Assembly: GCF_030530745.1 (NCBI RefSeq)
Contig: NZ_JAUMUI010000017.1
Span: 1 to 45,466, forward strand
Origin: Neisseria sp.
GTDB lineage: Bacteria > Pseudomonadota > Gammaproteobacteria > Burkholderiales > Neisseriaceae
Length of the DNA stretch: 45,466 nucleotides
Direction: 5' to 3'
Shown: one piece after another, positions 16,883 to 23,696 of the stretch
Position numbering within the stretch: position 1 is the stretch's first letter
Layout: each line of letters opens with the position of its first letter
The notes under the pieces: model-generated
What the model saw: only the letters and a program-made list of their open reading frames with translations
Told to the model about the DNA's origin: nothing
Databases searched by the model: none
Program-made: the position numbers and the translations under genes

Positions 16883-18340
16883 TTGGATTATTCACTTTTA
16901 ATCATAGTAATGCTTTCGACTTTGTTCGTTTTATTGTTTGTTCGATACAGACAAAGCACGGGCAATGCAAAAAAGCAAAAAACAGGTAGGCCGTCTGAAT
17001 CCGTCCGCCGTGCGGAAAGCGGGGAGCGCGCTTCAGACGGCGGGGATTGGATGAGCCAGGTTTCCCAGTCGGTATCGGAAACTGCAAACAACGACTGGGG
17101 GTGGGACAGCATAGGCCAAACCGAAGCATCGACTGCGGCAGTGTCTGCTCAAGAAGTCGATCCGCTGACGGAATACCAAGTTTACAAACAATTTGGTTAC
17201 GAAAGTAAAGCAGCCGCTTCTTTGGCGGGTTATCTGAACGGATTGTCAGACGGGGCGCCGGAAAAACTCGTGCACGAACTGGCCGGATTAAGCCTGCGTA
17301 CCGGCGATATTGATTTATTGGCAGACACCTTGGAGCGTCACGGCAATGTCCTGCCTGAAGAAAGTGTGGCTGAGTATGTAAAAGCGGGCTTGGTTGCCAA
17401 TTCCACGCACCTCCAATTACGTGTTATGGCAGAACGCCGTTTGGGCTGGAGTATGCAGGAGGTTTCGCGCCAGATTGGTGAAAAAACCGGTTTGGATGAA
17501 ATCCAATCGGCGGCATCCGAGCCCGCCCTGACAGTCAATACCTCCGGCATGGTTCGTGCAGGCGAGGCGGGTACTGACGCCCGGGCGCCGATTGTCATCG
17601 GCCGCAACGCTGACTTGGACGGTGTAACAGAAGAAGAAATGGGCGCGGTTATCGGCTTCGTTAAGCCGGAAAAGAGCGCTAAGATTTTAAGAGGCAAAGT
17701 GGATTACGAAACTGCTTTACGTCAATATAATAAAGCCATTCAAAAATCGGCTAAACCCGCAAGTCTGATTATCGACGCGTTGAAGCTCGATTATCAAAAC
17801 GAAGAAGTCAATCAGTTTGCAAAACACTTGTGGAAATTGTATTACACATTAGGACAATACGGTCGTCAGGTAAAAGAGCGTATGCTGGGCTGGGGTTACA
17901 GCCTGGGATACCACGAAGTATTCGACGATTTGGAAAAGGGGCCGTCTGAACAGAAAGTTCGTGAAATCGGACTGGCAAGAGGTTATTTACAACCAACTTC
18001 CCTGCAACTGAAATCCAAGTACCGTGATTTGGTGCAAAAAGACGATTCGCTTATCAGCGCAAATTCCTCGCCGGCCGAAGAGGCAATCAAAGAAGTGGAA
18101 TCTTTGCTGATGTACGGCCAATTGGATCAGGCCATCGGCACTTTAGAGCAGGCAGTATTGCAATATCCGCAAGAATCCCAGCTGTATGTCATGCTGTTTG
18201 ACCTTTACGAGCGCGCAGAAGATTGGTCCCGTTTGGAACAATTCTTGCGCCTGCTCCGCGAGCGTGTGGCAAGCCTTCCTGAGGAAGTTGTTTTGGCGAT
18301 GAGCCGGTTGTTACGCCGAGTGAATCAACAGTCTAAATAG
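16883..18340 (+). CDS. membrane-anchored FimV-like / TPR-like protein, first gene of GTPase operon
   Basis: This 485-residue protein is not of a firmly known function. Residues about 3-20 form one transmembrane helix (YSLLIIVMLSTLFVLLFV), followed by a basic, low-complexity linker (about 24-55) and a large, presumably cytoplasmic, helical region. The segment DPLTEYQVYKQFGYESKA resembles the FimV motif DPLAEADVYLAYGRYEQA. The C-terminus (about 400-475) looks like TPR helices (MYGQLDQAIGTLEQAV, LYVMLFDLYERAEDW). FimV-type proteins organise cell poles and type IV pili. The start is TTG at 16883 with GGGAGA upstream; the next in-frame ATG (16910) would cut into the membrane helix. An inverted DUS pair is embedded in the linker. 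It is the first of five same-strand genes and is separated by 27 bp from the next. Confidence 0.7.
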   Translation: MDYSLLIIVMLSTLFVLLFVRYRQSTGNAKKQKTGRPSESVRRAESGERASDGGDWMSQVSQSVSETANNDWGWDSIGQTEASTAAVSAQEVDPLTEYQVYKQFGYESKAAASLAGYLNGLSDGAPEKLVHELAGLSLRTGDIDLLADTLERHGNVLPEESVAEYVKAGLVANSTHLQLRVMAERRLGWSMQEVSRQIGEKTGLDEIQSAASEPALTVNTSGMVRAGEAGTDARAPIVIGRNADLDGVTEEEMGAVIGFVKPEKSAKILRGKVDYETALRQYNKAIQKSAKPASLIIDALKLDYQNEEVNQFAKHLWKLYYTLGQYGRQVKERMLGWGYSLGYHEVFDDLEKGPSEQKVREIGLARGYLQPTSLQLKSKYRDLVQKDDSLISANSSPAEEAIKEVESLLMYGQLDQAIGTLEQAVLQYPQESQLYVMLFDLYERAEDWSRLEQFLRLLRERVASLPEEVVLAMSRLLRRVNQQSK

Positions 18341-18367
18341 TAAATACTTTTTTAAAGAGTGCCGATA

Positions 18368-19465
18368 ATGGACAACCTGTTACCGAAAGTAAAAACCGTA
18401 CGGATTATGCTGCAAGAGATGGGCGAGCAACAAGAAGCCGTTTTCCGTATGGCATTTAAAATGCACAACACCACCAATTATGAAATCGTTACTGCCGAAT
18501 CGGCAGAACAACCGGATTTGGTTTTGGTGGATACCGATACCGAGCAGGGTATTGCCGGATGGAAAAAAGCAAAAGAAGCCTATCCCAACGTTCCGGTGGC
18601 TATGTTTTCGGCGAAAGAGCCAAACGTTACCACGCCCTATCTGGCCAAACCGATTAAATTCGATACCTTGTTCCCGATTTTGAGAAGTTTGTCGCAAGGA
18701 GGTGGGATTTTTGAATTCTCCGAGCAGAAACAGCAGGAACGTTCGGGTGATGTAGGAGCGGACGGTGCGCGCAAGGCAACCATCCACCGCTTCAATCCGC
18801 AAAAAGGCTTACTGGGCGCTTTAAGATTTGCCAGTCAAGGCAGTCAGGATATCGCCGTTTTGCATGAAGGCAAGCCTGTATTGATTGTGTTTCCCAGTAT
18901 CCAACGCGTATTGCTGACGGTAAGTGCGGCCGAGCTTGAAAAGTTGAGCAAAGACGACAATCTTGCAGTAGTTTGCAAAGCGGTGCCGGATAATCCCCAG
19001 TGGAAAGAAAAAGCCAAAGTAACGATTATGTCGTGTTTGTGGCAAATGGCTATCTGGACGGCACAGGGGCGCCTGATTTATCCGATGACGCCGCAAACCG
19101 TATTTACGCTCAAACGCTGGCCCAACCTGACCCGTTTGGCCCCAGTGCCGGAGTCCATGCGGTTGTCGGCATTTCTGACCAAAACATCAGTTAACCTGAA
19201 CATTCTTTATAAAGTTATGCCCTTGGAAATGCCGGATATCCTCAACTATCTGGCCGCAACCTACGTTACCGGCTTTTTGGCTACCGATGCCGAATTCACC
19301 AATCAAGACAAGTCGGCCAATGTATCCGCAGAAGGCATGAAAGTAGGAGGCGAAGTTCCTGACAACCAAATGAGCAAAGACGCCCAAAAAGCAGTCAGTC
19401 CGTCTGCCGAGCAGCCACGCAGTCTGTTGCAGCGCTTGATGCGCAAACTTATCGGCAAGAAATAA
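18368..19465 (+). CDS. receiver-like protein of the GTPase operon, function unknown
   Basis: This is a 365-residue cytoplasmic protein. Residues about 10-115 look like a CheY-type receiver fold: a central strand with VLVDTDT (candidate phosphorylation Asp), MFSAK at the Ser/Thr position and LAKPIKFDTLF at the conserved Lys-Pro. The N-terminal acidic pair normal for receivers is missing (VRIMLQEMGEQQ instead), so it may be a pseudo-receiver. The remaining part (about 135-315) has alternating beta and helix segments that I do not recognise, then a disordered stretch and a basic tail (LLQRLMRKLIGKK). ATG 18368 is preferred over GTG 18359 because AAAGAG lies at a proper distance. Position between the FimV-like gene and the GTPase suggests a regulatory or adaptor role. 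Confidence 0.65.
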   Translation: MDNLLPKVKTVRIMLQEMGEQQEAVFRMAFKMHNTTNYEIVTAESAEQPDLVLVDTDTEQGIAGWKKAKEAYPNVPVAMFSAKEPNVTTPYLAKPIKFDTLFPILRSLSQGGGIFEFSEQKQQERSGDVGADGARKATIHRFNPQKGLLGALRFASQGSQDIAVLHEGKPVLIVFPSIQRVLLTVSAAELEKLSKDDNLAVVCKAVPDNPQWKEKAKVTIMSCLWQMAIWTAQGRLIYPMTPQTVFTLKRWPNLTRLAPVPESMRLSAFLTKTSVNLNILYKVMPLEMPDILNYLAATYVTGFLATDAEFTNQDKSANVSAEGMKVGGEVPDNQMSKDAQKAVSPSAEQPRSLLQRLMRKLIGKK

Positions 19466-19480
19466 TTTAAGGGGTTATAA

Positions 19481-20017
19481 ATGAAAGAGAATAAAATTAT
19501 TTTTACCGGCCCCGTGGGCGTGGGTAAAACAACGGCTATCTCCGCATTGTCCGACGAACCGCCGGTACAAACCGATGCTGATGCTTCTGATATGACCTTG
19601 GTACGCAAAGGCTATACAACGGTTGCTATGGATTACGGCGTTATCCGTTTGGACGAAGAAACCAAAGTCCACCTATACGGCACGCCGGGGCAAGAGCGTT
19701 TTAACTTTATGTGGGAGATTTTGAGCCAAGGGAGCATGGGTTTAATTTTGCTGCTAGACAACACAAGAACCAATCCTCTGAAAGATTTGCAGTTTTTCTT
19801 GGATGCTTTCCGAGGATTGCTGAAAACGGCCCCGTTGGTTGTGGGTGTTACCAAAATGGATATCCGTTCCTTGCCGGGAGTGGATGTATATCAAAAATAT
19901 TTGGCGCAGAATAATTTTAATGTACCGGTATTTGAAATTGATGCACGCCGAGAAGATGATGTCAAACAATTAGTCAGTGCAATGCTCTTTTCAATTGACC
20001 CGGGATTAGAGGTATAA
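19481..20017 (+). CDS. Ras-like small GTPase (MglA / COG2229 type)
   Basis: This is a 178-residue single-domain GTPase. The P-loop is G10-PVGV-G15-K16-T17. The switch II region is YGTPGQERF at 66-74, where the usual G3 aspartate is Gly67, as in the bacterial COG2229 family. The G4 base-recognition motif is T124-K-M-D127, and DAR at 154-156 is in the G5 place. Ribosome binding site AAGGGG lies 8 nt before ATG. Bacterial GTPases of this kind pair with Roadblock/LC7 proteins, which act as activators or effectors (MglA-MglB in Myxococcus sets cell polarity and pilus activity). Here two Roadblock-type genes follow; the next starts 1 nt after the stop. The GTPase identity is secure; the role is inferred. 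Confidence 0.88.
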   Translation: MKENKIIFTGPVGVGKTTAISALSDEPPVQTDADASDMTLVRKGYTTVAMDYGVIRLDEETKVHLYGTPGQERFNFMWEILSQGSMGLILLLDNTRTNPLKDLQFFLDAFRGLLKTAPLVVGVTKMDIRSLPGVDVYQKYLAQNNFNVPVFEIDARREDDVKQLVSAMLFSIDPGLEV

Positions 20018-20018
20018 G

Positions 20019-20660
20019 ATGGAATCCACACTTTCTTTACAATCGAATTTGTACCCTAAAATCACGCCGGCCGGTGCATATTATGCTGTTTCAGGGGATA
20101 CGCCCAGCGCCAGCCGGACACTGTTATACGGTTTGTTGCGGGCGAATCCTTCCGAAACCATTAGCAGCGAAAAACTTTTGGCTTGGGCGGACACCAGCGA
20201 TATCGACAGCGCATTAAACCTGCTTTACCGCCTTCAGCGCTTGGAGTTTTTATATGGTGACGAGAATGTCGGCAGTGAAGACACCAACCTGACCGACGAA
20301 GAGTTGCCCGATCTGTTGGCCAAGTTGTCGAATTCAGGCAAGGCCTTGTTGGCAGACGAAAACGGTTTGTATTTTGCCAATGCCGGCTTCCACCACGAAG
20401 CGGCGGAAGAAGTGGGTATTCTGGCCGGTGAAATTGCAGCCGTTGTTGACAAACACCAGCTGTTGATTAAGAACAACCTGCATATCCACCACAGCGCGTG
20501 GGGCATTTGCGACCCTTCCGGCCAAAGCGAATTAACTTTCTTCCCCCTCTATATCGGCATGAGCAAACTGATTTTGGTTATCGGGGGGCTGCCCGATTTG
20601 AATAAAGAAGAGTTCGTTACTTTGGTGAAAGTATTGCATAACCGTTACGGGCGGCATTAA
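20019..20660 (+). CDS. Roadblock-like C-terminal domain protein of the GTPase operon
   Basis: This 213-residue protein starts one base after the GTPase stop codon, with AGAGG inside the GTPase end as ribosome binding site, so translation is probably coupled. The N-terminal part (about 25-80) looks like a small winged-helix or helical domain (SRTLLYGLLRANPSETISSEKLLAWAD). The C-terminal part (about 90-213) has a pattern compatible with a divergent Roadblock/LC7 fold: a long helix, strands with NGLYFANAGF, and LTFFPLYIGMSKLILVIGGLPD. I cannot assign a named family with certainty. The order and coupling suggest that it binds the GTPase. Confidence 0.6.
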   Translation: MESTLSLQSNLYPKITPAGAYYAVSGDTPSASRTLLYGLLRANPSETISSEKLLAWADTSDIDSALNLLYRLQRLEFLYGDENVGSEDTNLTDEELPDLLAKLSNSGKALLADENGLYFANAGFHHEAAEEVGILAGEIAAVVDKHQLLIKNNLHIHHSAWGICDPSGQSELTFFPLYIGMSKLILVIGGLPDLNKEEFVTLVKVLHNRYGRH

Positions 20661-20734
20661 GCCAATACTGTAAACATTCACCCGGCAGGCTGGTTTTCAG
20701 ACGGTCTGTCCACTTTAGTGAGATAGGATAAAAA

Positions 20735-21097
20735 ATGCGTGAACAATTATTGATTTCTGTGTTAAGTGATTTGAACAATACATCTACCGATATTACCGCC
20801 TCTGCGGTAATTTCAACCGACGGTTTGCCGATTGCCACCTTGTTGCCCAGCAACCTGAATGCAGATCGTGTGGGGGCTATGTCTGCTACTTTGCTGGCGT
20901 TGGGTAACCGAGCTGTGCACGAGCTGGCTTGCGGCGATCTTGATCAAGTTATGGTAAAAGGCTCGAACGGTTATGTTTTGCTGAGCCAGGCAGGAAGCAA
21001 TGCGGTTTTGGCTTTGATGGCTCGGGAAAGCGGAAAATTGGGATTGATTCTGCTGGATGCCAAACGTGCGGCTAAGCACATTGCCGATATTTTGTAA
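20735..21097 (+). CDS. Roadblock/LC7 domain protein (MglB-like)
   Basis: This is a 120-residue protein made of a single Roadblock/LC7 domain: N-terminal helix (LLISVLSDLNN), strand turn ITASAVISTDGLPIATLLP, a long central helix (DRVGAMSATLLALGNRAVHEL), strands GYVLLSQAGSNAVLALMAR and a final helix. Proteins of this size and fold regulate small Ras-like GTPases, as MglB does for MglA. It follows the previous gene after 74 bp that include one variant uptake sequence (CAGACGGTCT), so it may be expressed partly on its own. It is the last gene of the cluster. Confidence 0.85.
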   Translation: MREQLLISVLSDLNNTSTDITASAVISTDGLPIATLLPSNLNADRVGAMSATLLALGNRAVHELACGDLDQVMVKGSNGYVLLSQAGSNAVLALMARESGKLGLILLDAKRAAKHIADIL

Positions 21098-21363
21098 GAA
21101 AACGTCGGTTTTTGTTGCAATGCGCCTACTGTTTGATTGCGATGGGTTTTGGCTGTTGTAATCTATATTTATTTAATGAAGTGGATTGTGCTCCATTTGA
21201 TATGAGGTAGCATACACACGTACCGCTTTAAGTAGCTTGTAACATCGTTTTCTTCAGGCTGGGATTCGGCTGCTTTGTAGTAAAAGTTTGGTGAATCCAT
21301 CATGTCTGATAAGGTTTCAGTGAAAATACTATTCACGATGGTGGACTTATTTAATGAAAATAT
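21098..21363. other. AT-rich intergenic region with a 12-bp direct repeat
   Basis: I see no gene in this stretch. TTATTTAATGAA occurs twice, at 21169-21180 and 21347-21358, 166 bp apart. No convincing inverted ends lie inside the repeats, so an element cannot be claimed. Confidence 0.35.
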
Positions 21364-21393
21364 TTGACAGAATTTTATTAAAGCAAGTATAAT
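21364..21393 (+). promoter_or_regulatory. tRNA-Asn promoter
   Basis: TTGACA (21364-21369) and TATAAT (21388-21393) are both perfect consensus boxes, spaced by 18 bp, about 16 bp before the mature tRNA. Confidence 0.85.
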
Positions 21394-21409
21394 TTATTCC
21401 TTTAAATTT

Positions 21410-21485
21410 TCCCCGATAGCTCAGTCGGTAGAGCGACGGACTGTTAATCCGCAGGTCCCTGGTTCGAGCCCAGGTCGGGGAGCCA
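21410..21485 (+). tRNA. tRNA-Asn (anticodon GTT)
   Basis: The 76-nt sequence folds into a complete cloverleaf: acceptor TCCCCGA/TCGGGGA, D arm GCTC..GAGC, anticodon stem ACGGA/TCCGC (its closing pair is an A-C mismatch) around loop CTGTTAA, and T arm CCTGG-TTCGAGC-CCAGG. The anticodon GTT is at 21443-21445. CCA is encoded. Its 3' side borders a decayed integrase, so it was probably used as a phage or island attachment site. Confidence 0.97.
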
Positions 21486-21494
21486 AATTTCCTA

Positions 21495-21521
21495 AGCCTA
21501 AACAACCGTTTAGGCTTTTTC
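21495..21521 (+). terminator. tRNA-Asn terminator
   Basis: AGCCTAAAC (21495-21503) and GTTTAGGCT (21508-21516) form a 9-bp stem with loop AACC, followed by TTTTTC. Confidence 0.85.
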
Positions 21522-21526
21522 TTTGT

Positions 21527-21940
21527 CTACCGCCTATTTTTGGTATGCCAAATTTGTGCCGAAACCAAGACTGGTACCGTCCAACAAAGCAGCGGGTCCG
21601 TGCAAATACCCGGAGCAAGATGGGCATACCGCTGCCTATGCTGATGATTTCTCAACCGTCCATTTCCTGCAACGCCGCCAACAGCACATCGGTCTGAAGT
21701 CAGCTTGCCCCTGTATGGTGCAAATCATGCCAACGGAAATCGGATATGCCGGCTTTTTCCAAAGCATTTTTCCAAATGCGGGAATTGATGCTTTTCATGG
21801 GGCGGTCGATCGGTTCCAATTTTCCGGCGGTACTCTCCCTAGGCGCGGGCGTATTGACGGGCTTGTCGTCCAGCAGCAAATAGCGGTCGCCGTTTTTTCC
21901 CTGCCGACAACCAAATAAACATCACGGATATGGTGGTTTT
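21527..21940 (-). pseudogene. decayed phage-type tyrosine integrase (C-terminal part)
   Basis: Read on the minus strand with frame changes, this stretch gives HHIRDVYLVVGRE, then GDRYLLLDDKPVNTPAP, then WKNALEKAGISDFRWHDLHH followed by TGAS and a stop, then LLAALQEMDG, and further on LLDGTSLGFGTNLAYQK. This is the C-terminal half of a phage integrase. A frameshift occurs in the A-run after VVGRE. The conserved HDLRHTGAS motif has its Arg changed to His, and a stop follows directly. The catalytic tyrosine region is not readable. It points towards the tRNA-Asn 3' end, as integrases next to their attachment site often do. Certainly non-functional. Confidence 0.75.
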
Positions 21941-22166
21941 ATGCCGAAGCACCGTACCGGGTTGAAAACCAGAATCGTTGGTGGCTGGTGCGGAGGGATT
22001 TTCAGACGGTGAAGATGCTTCGGCGGAAACACCGGTGCCCGGTACCGTGTTTCGTTCTTCCGTTACGGCTGCCATGGATTCGGGGGGAGGGGGGGGCGTA
22101 CTTGGTCGTGCAGGATACGGATTTTGCCGTAGGCCGCCTTAAACAAAGGCTGCTGCTCCGACGGCA
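21941..22166. other. relic DNA next to the integrase remnant
   Basis: No intact gene is found. A minus-strand frame (about 21960-22140) reads AAYGKIRILHDQV, then a proline-rich stretch from a G-rich tract, then VTEERNTVPGTGVSAEASSP. It may be a remnant of another accessory gene, which I do not recognise. The tract holds G6-A-G8 at 22082-22096. Confidence 0.35.
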
Positions 22167-22173
22167 TATTCTG

Positions 22174-22314
22174 AGATCTTTGCAAAACCCCCATCTGAGG
22201 CGCATTTCTGCGTTGTGCGCTGCCCGCTCGCTTGCCTAACTCTATGTTATGTCTACGCTCACTGCGCTGCTACGCCTTGAACTGCATCCACATCTGGGGG
22301 TTTTGCAAAGGTCT
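22174..22314. mobile_element. 141-bp MITE with terminal inverted repeats and 7-bp target duplication
   Basis: AGATCTTTGCAAAACCCCCA at the left end matches AGACCTTTGCAAAACCCCCA read from the right end (19 of 20). The element is flanked by perfect direct repeats TATTCTG at 22167-22173 and 22315-22321. There is no coding capacity. The ends resemble those of IS5-type elements seen in Neisseria, so a full-length IS elsewhere in the genome may mobilise it; that is inference. Confidence 0.8.
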
Positions 22315-22321
22315 TATTCTG

Positions 22322-22544
22322 TATATGGTTGTAACCGAATTTCTGTTTGTCTTCAAACCATATGATGAATTTGTTGATATAAAATTCCAATATTTGTTAA
22401 ATCGAAAAATTTAAATTCTCGTAAAAACGAAAATCATAGATTTACACAATAAAATAGCTGAAAAAGGGTTTTTGTGCTTGCCATGTCCCGTATGAGCCGT
22501 TAATCTTTGCAGCCTGATTCATTATTATATAGAAAAGAACAATC
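22322..22544. other. aroG upstream region
   Basis: No gene is seen. The AT-rich segment about 22380-22460 probably contains the aroG promoter, but no pair of boxes stands out. The aroG start has AAAAGAA as a modest ribosome binding site. Confidence 0.3.
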
Positions 22545-23591
22545 ATGACTCCGCCACGCTACCAAACAGACGACGTTAAAATCAAAGAAGTTAAAGAACT
22601 GCTGCCGCCGATTGCTCATCTTTACGAGTTGCCTATTAGTGAGGCCGCCGCTGATTTGGTTTACCAAACCCGCCAAGAAGTTGCCAAACTGGTTCACGGG
22701 GAAGATAACCGCCTGCTGGTGATTATCGGCCCCTGTTCGATCCACGATCCCAAAGCTGCGCTTGAATATGCCGGGCGGTTGCTGCCGCTGCGCAAAAAAT
22801 ACGAAAAAGAATTGTTGATTGTGATGCGCGTGTATTTTGAAAAACCGCGCACTACCGTGGGCTGGAAAGGGCTGATTAATGATCCGCATTTAGACGGCAC
22901 GTTCGATATCAATTTCGGCCTGCGTCAAGCCCGCAAGCTGCTGCTTACACTGAACGATATGGGCATGCCTGCCTCCACCGAGTTTCTCGACATGATTACG
23001 CCGCAATACTATGCCGATTTGATTTCATGGGGCGCCATCGGCGCGCGCACCACCGAAAGCCAGGTGCACCGCGAGCTGGCCAGCGGTTTGTCGTGCCCGG
23101 TCGGCTTTAAGAACGGCACCGACGGCAACCTGAAAATCGCCATTGATGCCATCGGCGCGGCTTCGCATCCGCACCACTTTTTGTCGGTTACCAAAACCGG
23201 CCATTCCGCTATCGTGCATACCAGCGGCAATCCGGATTGCCATGTGATTCTGCGCGGCGGCAAAGAGCCGAATTACAGCGCCGGGCATGTGAAAGACGCC
23301 GCCGCCCAGCTCGAAAAAGCCGGCGTGCCGCCCAAACTGATGGTGGACTTCAGTCATGCCAACAGCCGTAAGGATTACAAACGCCAAATGGAGGTGGCTG
23401 AAGATGTGGCGCAGCAAATCCGCAACGGCGAAAACAATATTATGGGTGTGATGGTGGAAAGCCATTTGGTGGAAGGCCGTCAGGATAAGCCCGAAACTTA
23501 CGGCCAAAGCATCACCGACGCCTGCATCGGTTGGAACCAGACCGAAGAATTGCTGGCGTTATTGGCCGAGGCAAACCGCAGCCGTGTATAA
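22545..23591 (+). CDS. aroG: 3-deoxy-7-phosphoheptulonate synthase (DAHP synthase, class I)
   Basis: This 348-residue enzyme condenses phosphoenolpyruvate with erythrose-4-phosphate in the first step of the shikimate pathway. Family blocks are IIGPCSIHDP (about 61-70), RVYFEKPRTTVGWKG, GARTTESQVHRELASG, GFKNGTDG and the metal/substrate block MVDFSHANS, with VESHLVEG near the end. This is the AroF/G/H type; Neisseria has a single Phe-sensitive enzyme of this kind, but allosteric specificity cannot be read here. Length is normal. The gene is monocistronic with its own DUS terminator. Confidence 0.96.
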   Translation: MTPPRYQTDDVKIKEVKELLPPIAHLYELPISEAAADLVYQTRQEVAKLVHGEDNRLLVIIGPCSIHDPKAALEYAGRLLPLRKKYEKELLIVMRVYFEKPRTTVGWKGLINDPHLDGTFDINFGLRQARKLLLTLNDMGMPASTEFLDMITPQYYADLISWGAIGARTTESQVHRELASGLSCPVGFKNGTDGNLKIAIDAIGAASHPHHFLSVTKTGHSAIVHTSGNPDCHVILRGGKEPNYSAGHVKDAAAQLEKAGVPPKLMVDFSHANSRKDYKRQMEVAEDVAQQIRNGENNIMGVMVESHLVEGRQDKPETYGQSITDACIGWNQTEELLALLAEANRSRV

Positions 23592-23641
23592 ATACCGTCC
23601 GGGTTGAAATATAATTTTTTTGAATAAGTGTTTCACCATGA

Positions 23642-23671
23642 CAGGCCGTCTGAAAGTTTCAGACGGCCTGT
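23642..23671. terminator. inverted-DUS terminator between convergent aroG and rarD
   Basis: CAGGCCGTCTGAAA and TTTCAGACGGCCTG form a perfect 14-bp arm palindrome with a minimal centre. It serves aroG (+) and probably rarD (-) from the other side. Confidence 0.85.
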
Positions 23672-23696
23672 TGCCTTTTCATTCGGAATCGGGCGT

